Source: Rhineura floridana (lineage: Eukaryota; Chordata; Lepidosauria; Squamata; Rhineuridae). Taken from it: a DNA stretch of 64,000 bases. Under the pieces are notes generated by a model. It worked only from the letters and a program-made list of their open reading frames with translations, had not been told where the DNA came from and searched no databases. The DNA lies in contig NC_084487.1 in the NCBI RefSeq assembly GCF_030035675.1, forward strand, positions 93,444,486 to 93,508,485, written 5' to 3'. Positions 1 to 10,727 of the stretch are shown here, in pieces (the stretch's first letter is position 1; each line of letters opens with the position of its first letter). The position numbers were made by a program, and so were the translations under genes.

Positions 1-994
1 AGAAATTCACCTGTATAAAAAAAATAGAAGGGGAAAGGAAAAAACTCAATGACTATCTTGTAGTTGATTGAACAGGGAGTAAGCAGTGAATCTGAAGTGA
101 GTATTTTTTTTAATCTTTATACAGTTGCATACAGTGGGTTGTATTCAACTAAATCCTTCTCAGAGTAGACCCATTGAAATTAATAAGTTAGCCCTATTCA
201 TTAACTTCTGTGGGTCTATTCTGAGTAGGACTAGTGTTGAATACCATCCAATGTATATTTCTGCATACATTTGTGATTTTGTTTTTTAAAAAATTGCTTG
301 AAAATCCATATACATTTTCATGTTTATTTCTCATAATGCACACATTTTTGTACACAATTTTGCCACTTTCTTTATTTTTGCATTTTTTTCACTAATAGAA
401 TGCAGGTTTGCATGCACATTTCACTAATACACAGATTTTTAAGTGCATTCTTTGTCTGGTATTGCAAAATTTGGAGAAGTGTGAATTTTAATGGACAGCT
501 GTGTTTCAGTTCACATATTGGTGCAGAAAATGAGAATTTGGTAAGTTTACATTAAATACAACCCAAACAAACTTATCCCCCATCCCTACTGATAGGACTG
601 TAATATCTTTATTGTTCTTCTATCTCATCACTGCTGGTCATAAAGGAAAGTGTGCAAAATATATAATGTATGACAAATAGATGCAAAGACAGGTTATAAG
701 AATGAAACAATGTAAATAAAGCTCTATTTTTTCTAAATTAACATGGTTTAGTGGTCAGATTTGCACCATTGCTTAGGAGCTATATGAAGAAGAGTCTATG
801 GGAAACTTGATTTAAATCAGCCCTTTTTTCTTGCTGATTTAAATCAATCCATGCTTCCAAAAATAAATCACATTTGACCTGATCCCCCCATCATGCTGCA
901 CTTTATAAATGGCATCCCTTTTAAGAAATCTTGCTGTATCAAAGTATAGAAAACAACCCATATATGCACACTTTTTTTTTTTACCTTCATAAAG
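1..994 (+). other. PTPRZ1: PTPRZ1 intron (3' part)
   Basis: Non-coding stretch before the first visible PTPRZ1 exon. It ends in a polypyrimidine tract (971-982) and an AG at 993-994, a normal acceptor. The only structured item I see is a foldback repeat at 136-250. Its outer arms read roughly GGTTGTATTCAAC and GTTGAATACCATCC, and inner arms around 'agagtagaccca' pair with 'tgggtctattct'. No other gene signal is seen. Confidence 0.7.
136..250. repeat. Foldback (MITE-like) repeat
   Basis: The two halves are imperfect reverse complements over about 50 bases each, with a short loop near 190-200. Similar pieces (agtaggac, cccattgaa, ttgaatac) recur elsewhere in the window, for example around 55550-55625 and 37760-37840, so it belongs to a dispersed family. 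No target-site duplication was convincing. Confidence 0.5.
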
Positions 995-1130
995 GCATGG
1001 AGGAGTGACAGCGGGTACCTTCTGCGCATTAACAACGCTAATGCATCAGCTTGAAAATGAAAACTGTGTGGATGTTTATCACATAGCTAAGATGGTAAAT
1101 TTGATGAGGCCTGGAGTCTTCACAGACATT
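995..1130 (+). CDS. PTPRZ1: PTPRZ1, penultimate coding exon (end of phosphatase domain D2)
   Basis: Receptor-type tyrosine-protein phosphatase zeta is a single-pass membrane protein of glia and neural progenitors that binds pleiotrophin and contactin through its ectodomain. This exon gives 45 codons running [18 protein letters not shown]... to ...[10 protein letters not shown], which I recognise as the distal part of the second, catalytically inactive D2 phosphatase domain. It starts after an AG at 993-994 with one base completing the previous codon, and ends before GTAAGT at 1131 in phase 0. The upstream exons, including the ectodomain, D1 and its catalytic cysteine, lie outside the window. 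The next exon continues in frame. Confidence 0.93.
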
Positions 1131-3571
1131 GTAAGTAAACAATTTTCTTTATGTTATGAAATTCCATCAAGAAAAGGATCACATTAATGTGGTTAAAACT
1201 ATGGCTCCCAAGTGTTGCATATTACCTCAGTTTGGTAATATGAAGACATGAGTAAGGGATAGATATACTTGAGCAGCCACTCCCTGGTTTTGCTTACCTA
1301 TCCAGCTTACCTGTATAGTGTTTAATGTCCCAGAAAGGTGAGTTTCCAGTTCCATTTTTCTTACTTCCTTCTAATTCAGGGGGATCCAATGTGGTGGCCT
1401 CCAGATGTTGTTGGGCTCCATCAGTCCCAGCGGCATGGCCTGGTTTGCACCATATTGGCTTCCCCTGTTCTAATTGGATCTTAGCTGGAAGCAATATTCT
1501 CATCTCTGTCCCAGCTGTCTTCGATTCCTTGTCTTCTCCTATGTGAACAAAGGTCTCAGTTGGGACTATGAATTCCTTTGTCATTATATAACCTCATGAA
1601 TTAGGGCCAAATTAGACATTGCAGACGGCCATGTATATTCCATGCAAGTTTCTTGTTCATTCATATATAAAGCAGGTGTGGAATATCTACTATTTTACCT
1701 ACACAAAGAGAGTGTAGAGAGGGGGGAGTGAAACCTATTCCTTCTCCTGCCTTACCTTGCAGAGCTTCATTGCCTGGCTGACTCACTTCTTATATTGGAA
1801 CTGGGCTGGGTGGAAAGTGCTTAAAGCAGTGTGCTCCTTTAAAAAAAAAATAGCCTCACCTTCCCTGGTTAATATGTGAATAGCTGTCCATCACATCAAA
1901 ATTCAAAACATTTTATTTTATCTTATTTATATCCTACCTTTGTACTAGTCTAGGACTCCGAGGTTGCTAACAAAAAACAAACAAATAAGAACATAAAAAC
2001 ACAAAGAAGGCAAGAAACTAAAACATGAACAAAATGCCAGAAAAATCAGGGAGCCAGTGTGATATGGTAGGTTAGAGTCTTGAATGATGACCTGGGACAC
2101 CAAGTCCTGACTCAGCCATAATGCTTACTTTGGGCCAATCATTGTTTCCCAGCCTATTTCACAGAGGAGTTGTGAAGATAATATGGAGAGGGAGAGAAAC
2201 ATATAAGCCACCTTGAACTCCTTGGAGCAAAGGTGGGATATAATAAATAAAAAATAAAAGTGTCATGTGTTACCAAATGCTTAGGCAAACAAACAAAATG
2301 TTTGCTTGGTGCCAAAAAAATAATATAGCACCTGATTGGGACCTGTATAGCTGGAAGTGGTATTACTAAATCTGGGAACCACAACAGAAGAAATCCTATC
2401 CTTGGTAGCCTCCCAAATTTAGGAGGAACAAGGCCTCAGCAGACAATCATAATAATACTAAATGCTGCCAAAGTGTGCTGTGGTTTACAAAAGCCTAATG
2501 CAGCTGTGAACCTGAAACTCATATTCCCGACAATGGAGATGGTACGCTTTTTGTGCACATCTGTGGAATGTATACTTTCATGTAAGACCAAACCACGTAT
2601 GTGAGCTAATGATCCCAGTAAATTATTATTTGTTTTATGTTTATGTACGGAAGTACACAAGGCAGCTTGCATAGAATTGATACAGATCAAAATAGTACAA
2701 TAAAGACAAAAGTACAACATAAAAACAAAAACAAAACAAGCAAACCAACAGCAGTTAAAAACACGCAAGCAGGAGTTTTAAAAGCCATTTATACAACAGA
2801 AGATTGGGAGCTGTGGGATTGCACTCTCCTTCCCTTGGGTGCCCAAACCCATGAAGGTTTTTTCCAATGAACACTCAGGCAAACCAACTGATTTTGGGGC
2901 TGAGCAAGTAGATGCTCACCCATTCCTAGTGGTACTTAAGAATAGCAGAAAGGAAAAAAACAAAAGCAAAGCAGTTTGAAGTTACAAAATAATCCATACA
3001 AATTCAGAAGATGCGTATCCTGTTTTCTGTTTTCATATATGGAGCAGTATTTAAAGAATGAACTGGGGCTGGCTGCAGTAAAATGTTGCAAGTGTTGCAT
3101 ACACCTTATGGCAGTCTGCCGTGTCTTCTTCCAAGGATACTCCCATAAGCAGACAGGCATTCTGTGGCCACTGAACATATATTTTCATTTATTTATTTAA
3201 ATATATTTATAACCTACTCTTTCTTGCAATAGCAGTCTGGAGCCAGTTTACATAAAGGTTTAAATACAACATTTTTGGTAAAGTAGCAGGAGTGTATAAA
3301 TTGCATCATAGGGACTAATAGCTAGCAGATGGGAAGGAATTCTGTAATTGAGGCACTACCTGAAAGGGTTTTTTTTTCTGAAATTTTTGGGTTTATTATT
3401 TCTACAAGCTTTGGGGTTCCCTTGAGCACTCTGATATCTCCCTCTTGTTTGTCAGTGGCCTTGTTTGGCTACAGTGCTACTGGCACACACCAACTGAGCT
3501 TTCTAGTAGAGGGAGTGATTCTTAATGTTCAGACCAACCACACTAACCTTGTACTTTCCCCACCCCTTTAG
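1131..3571 (+). other. PTPRZ1: Last PTPRZ1 intron
   Basis: A 2.4-kb intron bounded by GTAAGT at 1131 and a pyrimidine-rich acceptor ending AG at 3570-3571. It contains a tRNA-type SINE (2050-2260), two short (TTTA)n-type LINE/SINE tails near 1905-1990 and 3185-3260 that read on the - strand, and part of a hAT-like MITE near 1379-1445. No conserved element is recognisable by eye. Confidence 0.8.
2050..2260 (+). mobile_element. tRNA-derived SINE with AATAAA-type tail
   Basis: It begins with a tRNA-like head (GCCAGTGTG...TGGTAGGTTAGAGT, an A-box-like segment). A CACAGAGGAGTTGTGAAGATAA body and an 'aaaggtgggatataataaataaa' tail follow. The same family, less decayed, lies at 62143-62365, where the B box is clear. 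This copy is diverged (CAAGTCCTGACTC in place of the B box), so it is an older insertion. Confidence 0.75.
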
Positions 3572-3712
3572 GACCACTATCAGTTTCTCTACAAAGCTAT
3601 ACTCAGTCTTGTTAGCTCCAGGCAAGAAGAAAATCCTTCAGTATCTATAGACAGTAATGGCTCAGCTTTACCGGATGGCAATGCAGCTGAAAGCTTGGAA
3701 TCTTTAGTTTGA
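3572..3712 (+). CDS. PTPRZ1: PTPRZ1, last coding exon with PDZ-binding C-terminus
   Basis: 46 codons and a TGA stop at 3710-3712. It opens [20 protein letters not shown], the last helix of the D2 phosphatase domain, and closes AAESLESLV. The final S-L-V is the C-terminal PDZ ligand known in PTPRZ1, which binds PSD-95 family proteins. The sequence matches my memory of mammalian PTPRZ1 over its full length with a few conservative changes. The frame continues exactly from the exon ending at 1130. The gene runs tail to tail with AASS, whose stop codon is about 19.6 kb downstream. Confidence 0.95.
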   Translation, partial: DHYQFLYKAILSLVSSRQEENPSVSIDSNGSALPDGNAAESLESLV

Positions 3713-4590
3713 CTATAAACAGAAGATGACAATGATTATCAAGAGCTGGAAATTTCAGTATGGCTGCTTTCCTTTTTAAAAAATTTTGTGGGGTAGGGGG
3801 GTGGAAGAACTGTCCAGCTATTAGATAATCTTTTTATTTCCCTTGTTGAAATAAACTCTTGTTGCAAATGACTTTATTGCTGAACTTATATCATTAACAA
3901 CGTGTGCCTTTTTAAAAGATTCCTTGTAATGCATTTTGTTATGGTTGGACTACTAATCTCATTCAACTTTACTGTGTTTCTAAGAATGAAACTGTGGTCT
4001 CTTTTAAGGTATTAGTTTCTAATTTCTCAGGCTTTATTTTAAATTTTATTGTAACTATGGTTGCTATGGTTCTCAGCAACAAATATGTCATGTTTTAGTA
4101 TTCCGTTTACTTGCTGTTATTTATAGCATTCCTTACATTTGCTAGAAATCTAACTTTTAATATGGTAGAATGTAAATATAATACTCTCATCTGTAATATT
4201 CAACATTTTAAGATTTTTGGTAGGCATTTAGAATAGCTGATACTTACTGTAAATATTTCTTGAGTGGATTCCATGGACCAAATTTATATTTATAATTGTA
4301 GATTTTTATATTTTACTACAAAGTCAGTTTTCTAGTTGTGTAATTGCATTGTTAAAATGATGTGGTTCAGTGCCCATTTTTAATTTTAACAAACATCTTC
4401 TGAAATATTATCTCATGCATCCTACATGAGTAACCATATCTCTGCATGCAATTTTAACTTTTGTGGGAAACTGAAATATACTTGTTTTGAAAAAAGAAGT
4501 TTCTATGAGAATAACATCTGTACTCAGCATTGTTTAGACTGTTTTTATCAATGGCATTGCAAAAATAAATATCAGTATTCCAGTTTGTGT
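3713..4590 (+). other. PTPRZ1: PTPRZ1 3' UTR (end estimated)
   Basis: AT-rich, repeat-free sequence after the PTPRZ1 stop. AATAAA signals occur at 3850-3855 and 4564-4569, and another at 4796-4801. The repeat-free stretch up to about 4590 looks like one long UTR, so the 4564 signal is my best guess for the main end. The first signal could give a short form. The true cleavage site cannot be fixed from sequence alone. Confidence 0.5.
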
Positions 4591-4599
4591 CAAAACACT

Positions 4600-5559
4600 C
4601 TGCAATGTACATGCATTAAACAAAATCTACCTCATCAGTGCCGAACATCCAACATTACAACACCAAGCTTCACTCCCAGAGTGGCCTTTCACTTTTTCCA
4701 GTGGCAAAGGGCAAAGAGATTTCAGTGTTGCAGAGGCAGGGCAAAATTCACAAGCAAGTTCAAAGGGTTGCATATTACTAATTAAACTACAAAAAAATAA
4801 AACAAAACACTAGTCGTGTATGATAAAGAACATTGTGTGGTTACTTTTGTATACCTCTTAATAACAAGACAAACAGGTGCTCCTGAGAAATCTTCACATG
4901 CTATTAGAAACAGCAGAAGAAAATTAGATCGTCCCTAATATGCCCTTTCCTGAATGGCACACTATCCACTGTACAGACTGCTTGCTAAACAGATGGTGTA
5001 CACTGACAACTTTGGCTGTTCCAGTCACCTTTTGGGAGGCAGAGCAAAATAATGAGTTGAATTTCATTCCCTAGCCCGCAAAAAAGTGATCAGTGCTGTC
5101 ATTATTTACTGTTACAGACTGCATGTCTGCTGCTCCATCAAGGACCACCCTAAGTTCTAACTTCTTAATTCCATACTCTTATGGACGTATTTTGCCACTG
5201 CTGAATCCAAGATTTAGTCCAAGAGCAACCTAATGCAACACCAGGCTAGAGAAGCACTAATTGCAAAACAGGCACAATCTATTACGGACACACAGCCATA
5301 TCAAACCTGTGCTCTTTCAGGTTTATGTCCTCTTATTTTTTTTTTTAATAATCATGGCAACTTTCTTAATCACGAGTGCAAAAACCAGTACTCCCAGAAT
5401 TCCTAGCCCAAGCAATGGTCCAGTATTCCAGTTTAAGACAATTTACTTAACAATAAAAACTGAGTGGTTCATTGTGCATCATTGCTTTGATTGTTCCTTT
5501 GAACCAGTGTCAGCAGTTTAATCCATAGCACCTCTGCAGCAAAATACCCTGGTTCTGAA
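4600..5559. other. Intergenic, no gene recognised
   Basis: No spliced gene or clear repeat family is seen here. On the - strand a short frame (5323-5445) reads WNTGPLLGLGILGVLVFALV then a lysine-rich end and a stop. It looks like a tail-anchor membrane segment, but in-frame stops lie just upstream and no splice acceptor keeps the frame, so I do not call a gene. Confidence 0.5.
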
Positions 5560-5653
5560 ATGTCATTCATTGGCAATCACTCGTGGCTGAGTAAGATTGT
5601 CTTCCAAGATAAGGTCTTTAACAGTGGGTCCGTAGGTGACTGTGGAGGCCAAT

Positions 5654-5669
5654 TCTGGATCCTGTATTC
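5654..5669. repeat. L1 target-site duplication, left copy
   Basis: The 16-mer tctggatcctgtattc is repeated exactly at 7664-7679 on the other side of the L1 insertion. An exact 16-bp duplication next to an 11-base poly(T) is the mark of L1-type target-primed integration on the - strand, and it implies a fairly young insertion. Confidence 0.92.
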
Positions 5670-7663
5670 TTTTTTTTTTTCAATAATTTTTATTCAAATT
5701 TTCGTAAAACATACAAGACAAAATCATAAAACATTCAAAGACAAAAAACAAAATCAAAAATAGTTAAACAGAAAGAAAAAAAGAAGAAAAAAAAAAAACA
5801 AAAATAAAAAATAAAGAGTAAAATATTGACTTCCCATTTGTCAAAGATCAAATCAGTTATAAGTCTATAATATATAGCAATCCTGTCTCTTAAGTCATAT
5901 TATAAAATCACTTTCCTCCAGTAGTTATCTTACTTAATCATCAAATCTCATAAACATTACTTTATTCTTTCCACAAAAAGTCAAAGAGAGATTTCAATTC
6001 TTTAAGAAATATATCTATCAATTTTTTTTTCCAGATAAGCATATCGATTAATCCATCTCATTACTAATTATGATAATCTTATTGTCATTACCATAGTCAA
6101 AATAAACATTTCAATTAATCCATCACATCAGAATCTGTTAGGTTCAGTAATTTCAGTAGCCATTGTTCTATTATCTCTATTAGTTCCATTTTCCATCTTC
6201 CATCTTCAGTAGTCTTGTTAAGTCCAGTAATTTCAATATCCAATCTTCCATTATCAGTATTCCATAATAATCTTGCTGTCAAAGCCATAGTCATATAGTA
6301 AGAGTCTGATGGGAATTACCTCTATCCCAAATATTTTCTTGCCATCCATTCTGAATAGGTTGCTGAAATACTGCTGTAAAATCATATCTCTGTTCTTTTT
6401 TTCAAAATACACTGGGTCATCTCTTAAAAGTTTTTCCATTGTCACATGGCTGCAGTTAATTCCATAGATTTTCTCTATATTGGGCTCCATCACATCATTC
6501 CAGTCCAGAAGATAATCCATGCCATTGATAACTTTATCTCTAGAATCTTCATTAATTTCTTCAGAGATAACATTGAGTTCCAAACAATAGATTTTATTTC
6601 TAAAGTCCATAGACTCCAAATCTTGTTCCTGTTCCACGTTTGTTCCAATCTCCGGGATCTCCTCTCTCACAGGGACCCCTATTCCAGTCTCCAGGGTCTC
6701 CTCTCTCACAGGGACCCCTGTTCCAATCTCCGGGATCTCCTCTCTCACAGGGACCCCTTCCAGGGTCACCTCTCTCACAGGGACCCTTATATCTTTAATC
6801 TCCTGCTTCATTTTACTCAATTCAATTTTCATTATCTCAATCTCATCCATTATTTTCTGAAACATAGTTATTTCCAGATTCTCAGCCACTTTCTTAATTG
6901 CCATTTTAAAAGAAAAATATAGGAAAACCACTTCTTATTTCAGCAACAATTGGGTTAATACTCCAGACTTGATGACATCACAGTATAAACAGAGCAGACA
7001 GCCTTATCTCTCCAATAGTTAAGTAAACAAAATGCAGTTCCCAGGATCGAAACAATTAATGGCAATCGTCAAGAAACAGATTCGTCAAAATAAAATAGAC
7101 CAAAAAGAGAGTAGTCTCAAAACAGTATAATATTTTTCAAAATAAAAATCTGGAATAGAAATCCCTCTTCTGTGTGTATCTTTAGAATGCAAATCCAGGA
7201 CAGCTTTTTGCAACAAAAACAGAGATAAGCTATTAATTAGTGCGTAGCAGAGAGAAGTTACGGCTCCCCAGTGAGATGTCAAAAACCGATCAATCTGGCA
7301 AATCTCTTTTAAACAGCAACAATTTAAGTCAAGTAAAAGAAAAATATAGAAAGAAGGGTGCTTGCCTGTTAATGCGTTCTCTCTTAGAAGATAAGATGAA
7401 CGTTCGCTTTAACAGATAGAGCTTGCTGTTAAAAATCCGTCCCACCTTCGTCGGCTGGACCTCGTCCCATAAATTAATGAGATCTGGTCGTCCCAACAAA
7501 AATAGGCTTTGAGGTTAATCTCTTCGTTTCTCCCTACCCGGGAGAAGTTTAATCAGTCAAAAAAAAAGAAAAAACTGACTGATATATCTGAATAAGCTTC
7601 TTTTGAGGCAGGAGCCCGTCTCAAAAGCAGGCACAGGCTAAGTCACCCTTCCCGGAAGTCACC
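5670..7663 (-). mobile_element. Half-length L1 (HAL1-like), ORF1 only
   Basis: A 1994-bp insertion on the - strand inside the RTE-like LINE. It has an exact 16-bp target-site duplication (5654-5669 and 7664-7679) and a poly(A) tail (11 T at 5670-5680 on +). A GC-rich 5' leader starts near 7663, ORF1 is at 6904-6254, and about 580 bp of A/T-rich 3' sequence follows. No endonuclease/reverse transcriptase ORF2 is present. The exact duplication and poly(A) show it was mobilised as this short unit or deleted before transposition. Mammalian HAL1 elements have the same plan. Confidence 0.85.
6254..6904 (-). CDS. L1 ORF1-like RNA-binding protein with 13-residue repeats
   Basis: 216 codons from ATG at 6904 to TGA at 6254-6256. 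An upstream in-frame ATG at 6931 would add nine residues. The N-terminal third is a heptad-rich coiled coil (MFQKIMDEIEIMKIELSKMK), as in L1 ORF1p trimers. It is followed by about four repeats of a V-P-V-R-E-E...G unit of roughly 13 residues. The C-terminal half (MEPNIEKIYGIN, VTMEKLLRDDPVYF, RDMILQQYFSNLF, GKKIFGIEVIP) resembles the RRM/C-terminal domain of squamate L1 ORF1 proteins. It is shorter than usual (about 330 residues) and open throughout. Confidence 0.75.
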   Translation of the reverse strand: MAIKKVAENLEITMFQKIMDEIEIMKIELSKMKQEIKDIRVPVREVTLEGVPVREEIPEIGTGVPVREETLETGIGVPVREEIPEIGTNVEQEQDLESMDFRNKIYCLELNVISEEINEDSRDKVINGMDYLLDWNDVMEPNIEKIYGINCSHVTMEKLLRDDPVYFEKKNRDMILQQYFSNLFRMDGKKIFGIEVIPIRLLLYDYGFDSKIIMEY

Positions 7664-7679
7664 TCTGGATCCTGTATTC
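7664..7679. repeat. L1 target-site duplication, right copy
   Basis: Exact second copy of the 16-mer at 5654-5669. Beyond it the RTE-like LINE sequence resumes. Confidence 0.92.
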
Positions 7680-8831
7680 ATGCTTCTTCAAAGTCCACAG
7701 CACCTTTGATAATAGCCGACCTCCTTGTGGGACGCTCATGGGCCAAGACTTCCCAGCTGTCGATGTTCATGTTACATTTTTTTAGATTTGCTTTAAGAAC
7801 ATCTTTAAACCTCTTTTGCTTTAAACCTCTTCGTTCCATTTTCCATCCTTAAGTTGGGAGTAAAGTAGCTGCTTTGGAAGACGGTGATCAGGCATTCGAA
7901 CAACATGGCCTTAGTGAAGTTGATGTTGAAGGATCATTGTTTCAATACTGGTAGTCTTTGTTTCTTCCAAAAAGCTAACATTAGTCCATCTGTCTTCCCA
8001 AGTAATTTGCAGAAGTTTCCGGAGGTAGCATTGGTGGAATCTTTCAAGAAGTTGGGAGTGGCATTTATAGATGGTCCATGTTTCACAGGCATACATTAAG
8101 GTTGGTACTACAATGGCTTTGTAAATAAACATTTTGGTCTCCCTGTGAATATCCCGATCCTCGAACACTCCACGCTTCATTTGGAAGAATGCGGCACTTG
8201 CAGAGCTCAGATGATGCTGAATTTCAGCATCGATGTCAGCTTTTACAGAGAGATGGCTGCCAAGATAGGGGAAGAGATCAACGTTCTCCAACATCACATC
8301 ATTAAGCTGGATTGATGGTGCTACAGAGGGACTAGTTCGCACCTGTTGATGAAGCACTTTGGGTTTTTTTAATATTAAGTGAGAGCCCAAGCTTTCCATT
8401 AAACAACATGGCTGCCATAGGGAGAGGAGTGTTTGTTTCGTCCTCTCCTTCCTTTAGTAAGTAGTGAGACTTCTTGGGCTATTTTTAGACTATTCTTAGT
8501 GTTAGGCTACTATTTCACTATTATATTACTGATATAGTATTGAAGGTTATCTCGGAAGTGAAATAGAAATAACAGGGTCGTTATCTGAAGACTCAGACCT
8601 TAGAGCTCCGGATCTCTCCGTCTGGACTTCTGGTCTTAAATTCCAGTGGTTGATTGTCAAAAAAATTTTTTTTCTTTCTCCTCGTTTTTCTAGTACTATA
8701 TTTTTATGTTCCACCTAAGCTCGTTACTCTAGTAGTGGGAGCTGTGTTTGCTTATCTTAGGACTGTAAATAATATGATTACACTCCCTAATTAATTTTAA
8801 AAAATTTCTAGCCTAACAACTTCTACGAAAT

Positions 8832-10727
8832 ATGGTACTTACTAGAAAAATGCTTCAGGAACGTGAAAGCCAGCTGGAAAATGTCCAGACTGCTGGGGTT
8901 ACGCCGAGGAACAAAAAGCCGAGGAACAAAAAGCAATTAAAGATTACCCACTTCTTCCATTATATGAACAAAGAAAGAGAGGACAAGGAAAATACTAGTT
9001 CCTTCCTTTCTTCAAGAGTCATCTCTAACTCACCAGATTTAAAGGAACAGTGGACTATTTATGACTTTGATACTATACAACCAGTCATCACAGACTTTGA
9101 TAAACTAGATTGGTCCCTGGACTTTAAAGTTGCTCATCTATTACAGGAAACTACCTCCCCAGCCACGCCTAATCTAGCCCTTGAAATGGCACAAGCTGAA
9201 TTAAGAACTTTTCCAGATTTGGCACAAGCTGAATTAAGAACCTTCCCAGATGTGGAACCAACTTCCTCGCCCACTTCCTCAGCTGTTGCAGAGCTCTTAA
9301 AGCCAAATCAAAATCAGAATTTAGACCTCCAAGACGATCCTCCCACACCCCTTTTACTCAAGGACCTGGAACAATTTCGATTGACTCCGAATGATGCCCC
9401 TCCTTTGCTGTCCTTGTCCTCACAGCTTATATTAATCTCTGACCAATTAAAGTCGATGAAAAACTTTATTTCTGTAACCAACGATCTTCTCAAGACTTTG
9501 ACGGAGGAATTTATGAAGAGCCTTCTTGAGCCTAAAGTGGATATTTTGGACAATCTATCACCTAACAATATGCCGCTCGTTTCTGAGAATTTGACAGCTT
9601 ACAATTATAACTCAATTTCAAAACCTTCTGAAAATCAGGCAGCTCATCAGCCCAATCCTACTTTAAAAGTAAAAGTAAAGAGGAAACCTTACAAACATAG
9701 GACTAAAACTAAGAATTGTAAACATGTAAAAACCTTTAGAACTTCTACGGGAAGAAAAATGAATTTTTGCAGACTGTTTAAATTATTGGAAGACTTTCTT
9801 TCCGCTGAACATATCAAGAGAAGTTCCCAACCTGTACAGTCAGTACCGGAAGTTACTAAATCTCCACCTGTTAATCCTTCACTTTCTTCGCATAAAACTA
9901 ACTGTAATATTGATTTACTTTCATCCCCTAATAGCCAACTTATGCATCTAACCCAAAATGTAAACAATAGGGAATCCCCCATGCGCTGGTGTTTACAACT
10001 TAGCCAGAATGCGATTGTTCTATCTCATGTTCCACTCTCTTTTAATTCTAACCTATGCCCTTTAAACAGGTATCCTCTGAATTTGAAGATTCACATTGTG
10101 AAACTTCTTCAATCTTGGAATATATGTTCCATTAAACCTTGGGACATAATTAATCTTGAAACTTTGTCTAAAACCTCTTTCAATATGTCATTGTTAATAA
10201 CATTCAAATCCTGTGAATCAGTAAATCTTCTACTATCTAAGGGAACTTTGTTAATTGAAAAAGGTGTTTTGGTGCATAGATTCTTTCTCAATATGACAAA
10301 TCCATTCCCTCTAATCTCTAAATGCTCTCCTTCCTATCGTAGAGATGATGTTCTAATGCCAACTTTAAGCGAATCTACCCGAGAACATCCTTCTCTTCCT
10401 ATACCCTCTCCTCAATTAGTGGACCCTAAAAAGTTAAAAGATATGTCCAGTCTTCCCAACATCGCACTCGCTAGTTCTGATATGTCACAATCGCCTGTTA
10501 TTACTTTGACAACTACTCAATTACCATTAAAAACTCCCAATTCAGAAGAATTACAAAACTTATCTCCACTCTCTGGGGATAAGGTTCAAGAATTAGTGAT
10601 TAGTTTCCCTAATTTCTCTAAAGACACTCAACAGGAGATTATTGAGGACTTACACTCCCTTCTTAAGACCTTACTGAATGCGAAATCCTCTTGCTTACCA
10701 AATATAGACTGTTCGCAGCCCCAGTAA
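8832..10727 (+). CDS. L2 LINE ORF1, intact 631-residue protein
   Basis: Uninterrupted 631 codons from ATG 8832 to TAA. I recognise no folded domain in it. The N-terminus has a duplicated R-N-K-K basic stretch, then Q35-L-K-I38-T-H-F41-F42, an exact fit to the PCNA-interacting box Q-x-x-[ILM]-x-x-[FY]-[FY]. Residues about 119-141 are a tandem duplication of a QAELRTFPD unit. A strongly basic segment near 278-305 (VKVKRKPYKHRTKTK) is a likely nucleic-acid-binding patch. The rest is rich in Ser, Pro, Asn and Leu, as expected for disordered LINE ORF1 proteins. Its place upstream of the EN-RT frame fits L2/CR1 ORF1. The open frame suggests a young copy. Confidence 0.85.
   Translation: MVLTRKMLQERESQLENVQTAGVTPRNKKPRNKKQLKITHFFHYMNKEREDKENTSSFLSSRVISNSPDLKEQWTIYDFDTIQPVITDFDKLDWSLDFKVAHLLQETTSPATPNLALEMAQAELRTFPDLAQAELRTFPDVEPTSSPTSSAVAELLKPNQNQNLDLQDDPPTPLLLKDLEQFRLTPNDAPPLLSLSSQLILISDQLKSMKNFISVTNDLLKTLTEEFMKSLLEPKVDILDNLSPNNMPLVSENLTAYNYNSISKPSENQAAHQPNPTLKVKVKRKPYKHRTKTKNCKHVKTFRTSTGRKMNFCRLFKLLEDFLSAEHIKRSSQPVQSVPEVTKSPPVNPSLSSHKTNCNIDLLSSPNSQLMHLTQNVNNRESPMRWCLQLSQNAIVLSHVPLSFNSNLCPLNRYPLNLKIHIVKLLQSWNICSIKPWDIINLETLSKTSFNMSLLITFKSCESVNLLLSKGTLLIEKGVLVHRFFLNMTNPFPLISKCSPSYRRDDVLMPTLSESTREHPSLPIPSPQLVDPKKLKDMSSLPNIALASSDMSQSPVITLTTTQLPLKTPNSEELQNLSPLSGDKVQELVISFPNFSKDTQQEIIEDLHSLLKTLLNAKSSCLPNIDCSQPQ

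Noticed and set aside
6446-6922. 158-codon + strand frame
   Set aside because: Antisense shadow of the L1 ORF1; the - strand frame has the L1 motifs and poly(A) polarity.
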